NCBI GenBank assembly: GCA_041484845.1
Contig: JBGPIK010000192.1
Span: forward strand, 1-11,974
Length of the DNA: 11,974 nucleotides
Direction: 5' to 3'
From: JBGPIK01 sp041484845
GTDB lineage: Bacteria > Desulfobacterota > Binatia > UBA9968
The translations under genes were made by a program, and so were the position numbers. Under the pieces are notes generated by a model that saw only the letters and a list, made by a program, of their open reading frames with translations, did not search any database and was not told the DNA's origin. Shown piece by piece: positions 8,263-11,974 of the stretch (position 1 is the stretch's first letter; each line of letters begins with the position of its first letter).

Positions 8263-8316
8263 CGGCGGGCCAAGCGCCGAACAAGCCCTTGAAACTGCTC
8301 GTTCCCTTCGACGAGC
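8263..8316. repeat. Two short hairpins downstream of the Y1 transposase
   Basis: In the 175-bp convergent gap between the transposase and the aldolase gene, CGGCG pairs with CGCCG (8263-8279, seven-base loop), and GCTCGT pairs with ACGAGC (8297-8316, eight-base loop). Paired palindromes next to a RAYT gene recall REP/BIME elements, but the stems are only five and six pairs and no second copy occurs in the window. They could equally be weak convergent terminators, since a T-run occurs near 8325. No gene is recognised in the gap. Confidence 0.25.
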
Positions 8317-8397
8317 TGGTCTATGTTTTTGCCGTTCTGGGCTTTCACCTCGCGTGGACGGCGGCTTAAATCTCAACTGCGGAATCCGGTTTCATTT

Positions 8398-9081
8398 TTA
8401 CGTCGACTCGGCGCGACTCTTAAAGTAATTCCATGCCCGCTCCATATCGACCAGAGGGAGCGCTTCGACCCGGCGCGTAGCGGACTCTTCCGGGGTCAGC
8501 GGAATGGGTGTGCCAATTTGTAGCGCGCCGCAAAGAATCTCCGCCGCCTCTTCGAGATAGATGGCCATCATGACCGCCTCGGGAATGGTTCTCCCGACGG
8601 TGACCTGACCATTGCCTCTGAGTAGCAGAGCGGGGCTATCGCCGATGGCACGCGCAACTTCTTCCCCCAGCTTACGGCTCGAAATGAGGTCGGGTGTCGA
8701 GAACACGGGAACCCCGCCGGAGAAAAAGCTGCCATGATTGTGCACCGGCTCGAGTTTTCGATCCGTGACTGAAAACATATTGGCTACCCGGGCGTGGATC
8801 CTGGTGATCGCATTGACTTGCGGTTTGGCTTTCAACATCGCCGTGTGGAGCCAAGTCTCTGATGGAGGCGGGTGATGACCTTCGACGACTTCTCCCGTGA
8901 GATTCATCGTGAGCAGCTCATCTTCCGTCACTAACGCAAGGCTGATCCGAGGAGTCATGAGAAAAAGATCGCTGTCGGGAATGCGCGCGCTAACGTGGCC
9001 AAACCCTTGCACCAGCCTTTGATGAGAAAGGATGCGGGCGGCGCTGATGACATCTTTTCGCAGCTGTAATATCGAGTCCAT
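8398..9081 (-). CDS. Class II aldolase/adducin-family protein with altered metal site
   Basis: The 227-residue protein has the length and layout of class II aldolases (L-fuculose-phosphate aldolase fold): GFGHVSAR (26-33), MTPR (42-45), SE at 74-75 for the catalytic or metal-site glutamate, an IH motif at 95-96, and LLLRGNGQVTVG (152-163). In canonical enzymes zinc is held by an HxH pair and a later NHG histidine. Here the pair reads His96-Ala-Arg98 and the NHG position reads Gly-Asn157-Gly, so two of three ligands are replaced. An HNH at 114-116 could supply substitutes. From memory, a divergent subfamily shares the RGNG motif. Its substrate is unknown; a sugar-phosphate aldolase activity should not be assumed. 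The minus-strand start has a close Shine-Dalgarno, AAAGGAG, four bases before the ATG. It is divergent from the gene at 9151. Confidence 0.87.
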   Translation of the reverse strand: MDSILQLRKDVISAARILSHQRLVQGFGHVSARIPDSDLFLMTPRISLALVTEDELLTMNLTGEVVEGHHPPPSETWLHTAMLKAKPQVNAITRIHARVANMFSVTDRKLEPVHNHGSFFSGGVPVFSTPDLISSRKLGEEVARAIGDSPALLLRGNGQVTVGRTIPEAVMMAIYLEEAAEILCGALQIGTPIPLTPEESATRRVEALPLVDMERAWNYFKSRAEST

Positions 9082-9085
9082 GGCT

Positions 9086-9092
9086 CTCCTTT
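9086..9092 (-). promoter_or_regulatory. Ribosome binding site of the aldolase-family gene
   Basis: On the minus strand AAAGGAG lies four bases before the ATG at 9081, which fixes that start. Its last two bases overlap the -35 box of the oppositely directed promoter at 9091-9119, so the two divergent genes share a very compact control region of about 70 bp. Confidence 0.7.
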
Positions 9093-9119
9093 GAAATTGG
9101 CAGCATTTCCGTATATTAT
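9091..9119 (+). promoter_or_regulatory. Sigma70-type promoter for the small orphan gene
   Basis: TTGAAA (9091-9096) and TATTAT (9114-9119) are separated by exactly 17 bp, each matching the consensus at five of six positions. Transcription would start near 9126, about 25 bases before the GTG at 9151. The core sequence TATATTATG reads CATAATATA on the other strand, so it might also serve the divergent aldolase gene, although I see no good minus-strand -35 box. Confidence 0.6.
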
Positions 9120-9150
9120 GTCCTATCGATTCCAGGAAAGAGAATCAAAC

Positions 9151-9420
9151 GTGAAAGTAAAGGTAGAATCGCTTTCCGATCCAAAAGGCCACGAAAACCC
9201 GGCGCGGTTTTTTCTCGGAACACGGACCATTGAGGTGGAAGCGGTGGTGGACCGATGGTACGGCGAACAGGCGTGTTATTTCCGCGTACTCGGGAACGAC
9301 GAAAATTCATACATACTAAAAGGGCCCTTGGAGGACGGTTCGTGGGAGTTGGTTTCTTTCACGCACAAAGATTCCCGGGGTACGGAGCTAGAATACGAAG
9401 GCAAAAGGGAGCTTCAGTAG
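9151..9420 (+). CDS. Small conserved-type hypothetical protein (89 residues)
   Basis: I choose the GTG at 9151 because AGGAAAG lies ten bases upstream and a good promoter ends at 9119. The longer frame beginning with TTG at 9091 would start inside the -35 box. The product is soluble and charged, with no signal peptide or membrane segment. Its core reads FFLGTRTIEV, then VVDRWYGEQACYFRV, then a Tyr-Ile-Leu strand and SWELVSF, suggesting a compact beta-rich fold with conserved tryptophans. From memory, similar short proteins with a DRWYG...YFRV pattern occur as uncharacterised genes in deltaproteobacterial and related genomes. No function can be given. It stands alone between the divergent aldolase gene and the reductase gene 102 bp downstream, where I see no strong terminator. 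Confidence 0.75.
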   Translation: MKVKVESLSDPKGHENPARFFLGTRTIEVEAVVDRWYGEQACYFRVLGNDENSYILKGPLEDGSWELVSFTHKDSRGTELEYEGKRELQ

Positions 9421-9522
9421 CACCTTCCGTGCGCTTTCCTTCCATTCTTTTCCGGGCGATTTCGCAGTTGGGTTGATCCTCTCGTAATTATTCGAATCAA
9501 ATAAAGGGTTGAGGTAATTGTA

Positions 9523-10866
9523 ATGGCAAACCAGCATCTCGTAGCGGTAATTGGAGCCGGTCCCGCGGGAATTTACGGCACGCGTAAGTTGAGCGAAGCA
9601 GGACATCGCGTCGTTTTATTCAACCGCGACATCAAGCCGGGTGGGTTAGCAGAGTACGGCATCTTCGTCGATAAGGAAAAGATGAAGACCGGGCTGCGCA
9701 AACAGTTCAAAAAAATTCTGGCGGATTCCAAGGTTTTCTATCTAGGTCACGTAACGATAGGAAAGAACCAAGCGCTGACGCTCGATGACCTGAAGGGAAT
9801 CGGATTTAGTGCCGTCGTGGTCACCGCCGGCGCACAAGGGACGAAAAAACTAGGTCTCGAAGGCGAGGATTGCATTGGCGTCTATCATGCCAAAGACGTG
9901 GTCTATCACTACAATTCGTTGCCGCCATTCAGTGAGAGAAAGTTTGAGATTGGCCGCAGAGTGGCGATCATCGGCATGGGCAACGTCATGGTGGATGTCG
10001 CTAATTGGCTTCTTAATCATAAGAAGGTCGATGAAGCCGTGGTCGTGGCGCGCCGAGGCCCCGTCGAAAAGGCTTATGACGACAGTGAATTCGAGGTCAT
10101 CGAGCCGTATCTCGACAATGCCGACATGCGTAAAGAAATCGAGCGCATTAGACCGCAGTTGACCGCTGTCGGCCAAAATGTCGATGAGATTATCCAAAAA
10201 TTCGTAAAGCGGGGTGAACCGGCCGAAGGTCGGAGACTCCGCTTCCGCTATCTTTGCTCGCCGAGCCGGGTCGTGGCCAATGACGACGGACAAGTCGGCT
10301 CGCTTCAAATAGAGGAGAACAATTTGGTCCTTCAGGATGGAAAAACCGTCGCCAAAGGAACCGGAAAATTCGGTAAAGTTGACGTCGACGGCGTCATCTA
10401 TGCCATTGGCGATCAAGTGGATCCATCCCTAGGGCTGCCATTCTCTCGCGGCGCTTTCGTCACCAATCCCGCAAAGCTTCCCGGCGATCCCAATCCAGCG
10501 GCTTATCAACCTTATGATCCCGAATCCAAACAGATCCTTGACGGTATCTTTGTTGCGGGTTGGTCGCGTAACGCCAGTGTCGGCCTTGTCGGTATTGCCA
10601 AGCAGGATGCAGAAAGGGGCATGAAGGTTGTAAACGGTTATATAGCCGCCAAAGACGGTTGTTCCTCGGGAGAGATAGAAGCAAAAATCGAAGCCATCCT
10701 TGAAAGGCTCAAGCAAAAAGGCGCTTCCGTCGTGACCAAAGAAGACGTAGCGATCCTCGAGGGGGCCGAACAGGAAGAAGCACACAAGCGGCAAACCTGG
10801 GATTTTAAGTTCACCAATGACGATAAAATGTTGGAAGTCATTGCCGCGAGAAAAGGGGCGAAATAG
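9523..10866 (+). CDS. Ferredoxin-NADP+ reductase, adrenodoxin reductase/FprA-like
   Basis: The 447-residue flavoprotein should move electrons between NADPH and a ferredoxin in the cytoplasm. The N-terminal FAD-binding loop is GAGPAG (11-16). The second nucleotide-binding loop is GMGNVM (151-156), followed by the ARRGP motif (Arg177-Arg178) typical of adrenodoxin-reductase enzymes and expected to bind the NADPH 2'-phosphate. The FAD-end motif GWSRNASVGLVG (346-357) parallels the GW-x-GPxGxIG stretch of that family. Length and the C-terminal part, ending with a FKFTxxxKMLE segment, also match FprA-like proteins rather than glutamate synthase small subunits, which carry extra iron-sulphur cysteines. 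The ATG has a GAGG eight to ten bases upstream. No ferredoxin gene is next to it, so its partner lies elsewhere. A strong terminator follows 32 bp after the stop, making it the last gene of its transcript. Confidence 0.88.
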   Translation: MANQHLVAVIGAGPAGIYGTRKLSEAGHRVVLFNRDIKPGGLAEYGIFVDKEKMKTGLRKQFKKILADSKVFYLGHVTIGKNQALTLDDLKGIGFSAVVVTAGAQGTKKLGLEGEDCIGVYHAKDVVYHYNSLPPFSERKFEIGRRVAIIGMGNVMVDVANWLLNHKKVDEAVVVARRGPVEKAYDDSEFEVIEPYLDNADMRKEIERIRPQLTAVGQNVDEIIQKFVKRGEPAEGRRLRFRYLCSPSRVVANDDGQVGSLQIEENNLVLQDGKTVAKGTGKFGKVDVDGVIYAIGDQVDPSLGLPFSRGAFVTNPAKLPGDPNPAAYQPYDPESKQILDGIFVAGWSRNASVGLVGIAKQDAERGMKVVNGYIAAKDGCSSGEIEAKIEAILERLKQKGASVVTKEDVAILEGAEQEEAHKRQTWDFKFTNDDKMLEVIAARKGAK

Positions 10867-10897
10867 TTTCGGCTAACTAGCTTTCCGACTCTATAAA

Positions 10898-10937
10898 GCC
10901 GGAGGTGTGAAATTCATCGCACCTCCGGCATTTTTTT
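10898..10937 (+). terminator. Rho-independent terminator after the reductase gene
   Basis: A perfect 10-bp GC-rich stem (GCCGGAGGTG with CACCTCCGGC) closes a 12-base loop and is followed by one A and seven T. The loop contains TGAAATTCA, which could pair further. It ends reductase transcription and insulates the HsdM remnant downstream. Confidence 0.93.
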
Positions 10938-10958
10938 GGACGTTCCCTTCCTAACCGC

Positions 10959-10988
10959 TTGCCGCGGCGCCACCAAATCGCATAGAAT
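10959..10988 (+). promoter_or_regulatory. Possible promoter of the HsdM remnant
   Basis: TTGCCG (10959-10964) and TAGAAT (10983-10988) are 18 bp apart, matching the sigma70 consensus at four and five of six positions. The start of transcription would be near 10995, giving a leader of about 24 bases. No Shine-Dalgarno is evident before the ATG at 11019. Confidence 0.4.
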
Positions 10989-11018
10989 CCGCGGCAATTC
11001 TGTCGAATACGAATCACC

Positions 11019-11666
11019 ATGAGTCCAGAAACCCATTCGCAACTTGCTAATTTTATCTGGAGCATCTGCTATCTACTGCGCGGGCCATACAAGCGGAACG
11101 AATATCGCAAAGTCATTTTGCCGTTGACGGTGCTCAGGCGCTTCGACAGCTTGCTGGCGCCGACCAAAGAAAAAGTACTCAAAGAGTACGCGGCTATTAA
11201 AAACAAGCCGGAGAACGTTGTCCGGAGTCTGCTTCAGAAGATCACGGGCCGGCCGTTCTATAACCTCTCTAAGCTCGACTTTGCCAAGCTTCTCGACGAT
11301 CCGAATCAGCTCGCCCCTAATCTCAACAGTTACATCAGCAGGTTCTCGAAGAATGTGCGTGACATTATGGATCGGTTCGCGTTCGACCAGCAGATCGCTC
11401 GGATGGCGGAAAAGAATCTACTCTACGAAGTCGTTAAGGCTTTCGCCAAAGTCGATCTTTCTCCGGAGCACGCGGACAACGTCCAGATGGGATATGTCTT
11501 TGAGGAGCTAATCAGGGTGGGCGCGGAACAATCGAACGAAGAGGCTGGGGAGCACTTCACGCCGCGCGAGGTCATCAAGCTGGTGGTCAACCTGCTTCTG
11601 TCGCCGGAGAAGGACCGTCGCCGGAGCCGCAATTGCGCAAATACGCAACTATCGGCGGGAGCGTGA
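11019..11666 (+). pseudogene. hsdM: Type I restriction-modification HsdM, truncated N-terminal part
   Basis: The 215-residue frame carries the helical N-terminal domain of HsdM (LANFIWSICYLLRGPYKRNE, then LPLTVLRRFDSLL) and reaches GYVFEELIR and AGEHFTPREVIKLVVNLLLSPE (to about 197). That segment leads into the adenine methyltransferase domain. Full HsdM proteins are about 500-700 residues. Here the SAM-binding motif (DPACGTGG in relatives) and the catalytic NPPF/NPPY motif are missing. The last 15-18 residues, rich in Arg and Asn, are unlike HsdM. No HsdS or HsdR gene follows; an acetyl-CoA synthetase gene does. I also saw no HsdM continuation in another frame before 11805. It is therefore a deletion remnant, not a frameshift of an otherwise whole gene, and cannot methylate DNA. 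Confidence 0.85.
11600..11626 (+). repeat. 10-bp direct repeat at the HsdM breakpoint
   Basis: GTCGCCGGAG occurs at 11600-11609 and again at 11617-11626, a 17-bp period. It coincides with the point where the HsdM-like protein sequence ends. The offset is not a multiple of three, so a tandem duplication here would also shift the frame. It may mark the deletion or slippage that ended the gene. Confidence 0.6.
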
Positions 11667-11772
11667 GGCTGAATCGATGAACTCCGAGTTTGGAACCAAC
11701 AAAGCAACGCCATCACCTACCCCTTGCCAACCGATCAGCACTTGAATAAGATTCCTCTCGCTTCTATTTGTC

Positions 11773-11794
11773 TACAATTTTAGGTAAAGGAGGT
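11773..11794 (+). promoter_or_regulatory. Possible -10 box and strong ribosome binding site for acetyl-CoA synthetase
   Basis: AAAGGAGGT (about 11786-11794) is a near-perfect Shine-Dalgarno 11 bases before the ATG at 11806 and fixes that start. TACAAT at 11773-11778 could be a -10 box, but no good -35 sits at the right distance, so the promoter part is weak. The rest of the gap 11667-11772 shows nothing I can name. Confidence 0.55.
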
Positions 11795-11805
11795 AGACGC
11801 AATTT

Positions 11806-11974
11806 ATGGCAGACGAAAGAAAAGAAGGGCTTGAGCTGACCGAAGCTCAGATTGCAGTTCACTGGAAGGAAGAAGAGTACTACCACCCGTCACCGAAGTT
11901 TATCGGCCAGGCCAATGCCTCTGATCCGGATATTTTCGAGCGCTTTAGTGAAAAGAATTTCCCTGAATGTTTCA
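11806..11974 (+). CDS. acs: Acetyl-CoA synthetase (AMP-forming), N-terminal fragment cut by window edge
   Basis: Fifty-six codons are visible before the sequence ends. The text WKEEEYYHPSPKFIGQAN, then ASDPDIFERF and NFPECF, resembles the ACAS N-terminal domain that opens AMP-forming acetyl-CoA synthetases and close acyl-CoA relatives, which activate acetate with ATP and CoA. The catalytic adenylation motifs lie beyond the window, so acetate specificity cannot be confirmed. A strong AAAGGAGGT ribosome binding site precedes the ATG, suggesting a well-expressed housekeeping gene. It follows the HsdM remnant on the same strand and is unlikely to be functionally linked to it. Confidence 0.72.
   Translation, partial: MADERKEGLELTEAQIAVHWKEEEYYHPSPKFIGQANASDPDIFERFSEKNFPECF

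Noticed and set aside
8145..8369. Small reading frames on both strands in the gap after the Y1 transposase (minus 8348-8145, and a plus frame ending at 8369)
   Set aside because: They overlap the transposase or lack a start with a ribosome binding site, and show no family resemblance; treated as chance frames.
9421..9522. Promoter immediately before the reductase gene
   Set aside because: TTG- and TAAT-like hexamers are present but none is properly spaced; read-through from the upstream gene is equally possible.
11667..11805. Continuation of hsdM in another frame
   Set aside because: None of the forward frames shows DPACGTGG-like or NPP-aromatic motifs; removing the 17-bp repeat unit gives only a short frame ending at a nearby stop.
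1..11974. CRISPR array, tRNA or rRNA genes
   Set aside because: No regularly spaced short repeats and no tRNA- or rRNA-like sequence were recognised on either strand by eye.

Overview
The window looks like a chromosomal segment of an uncultured Gram-negative bacterium of moderate GC content. The acetyl-CoA synthetase N-terminus, the adrenodoxin-type ferredoxin reductase and a small conserved orphan protein resemble, from memory, deltaproteobacterial (Desulfobacterota-like) metagenome genomes. That placement is tentative. No rRNA, tRNA or CRISPR is visible.

Left half (1-6563): a giant exported-type shell protein, truncated by the left window edge. It fuses a SpvB (Tc toxin B-type) N-terminus, a seven-unit FG-GAP/VCBS propeller, a Tc mid region, about eighteen RHS/YD repeats and an RHS core ending at a DPTG site. 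After the core comes a tail of about 260 residues that I do not recognise, holding Pro-rich linkers, four Cys and a long Gly/Ala-rich hydrophobic stretch. It is followed 63 bp later by a small protein with about four membrane helices. The order (RHS core, variable tail, small same-strand gene) is that of a polymorphic toxin with its immunity gene, and the hydrophobic tail plus membrane partner suggests a membrane-acting effector. This is the best candidate for something undescribed here.

Mobile zone (about 6600-8400): the N-terminal third of an IS110-family recombinase with all four DEDD residues but no C-terminal serine domain, preceded by a hairpin-rich stretch where a bridge RNA could lie. 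It is abutted by an intact HUH/Y1 (REP-associated-type) transposase carrying a DnaA domain IV-like C-terminus. Two small hairpins follow that gene.

Metabolic zone (8398-10937): a minus-strand class II aldolase/adducin-family enzyme in which two canonical zinc histidines are replaced; divergently, an 89-residue orphan protein with a good sigma70-type promoter; then an adrenodoxin-reductase-like ferredoxin-NADP+ reductase closed by a textbook Rho-independent terminator.

Right end (10938-11974): a truncated type I restriction-modification HsdM that stops before the SAM-binding and catalytic motifs, broken at a 10-bp direct repeat, followed by the start of an AMP-forming acetyl-CoA synthetase gene running off the edge. 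The genes do not form one pathway. The window reads as housekeeping genes separated by remnants of mobile and conflict systems.
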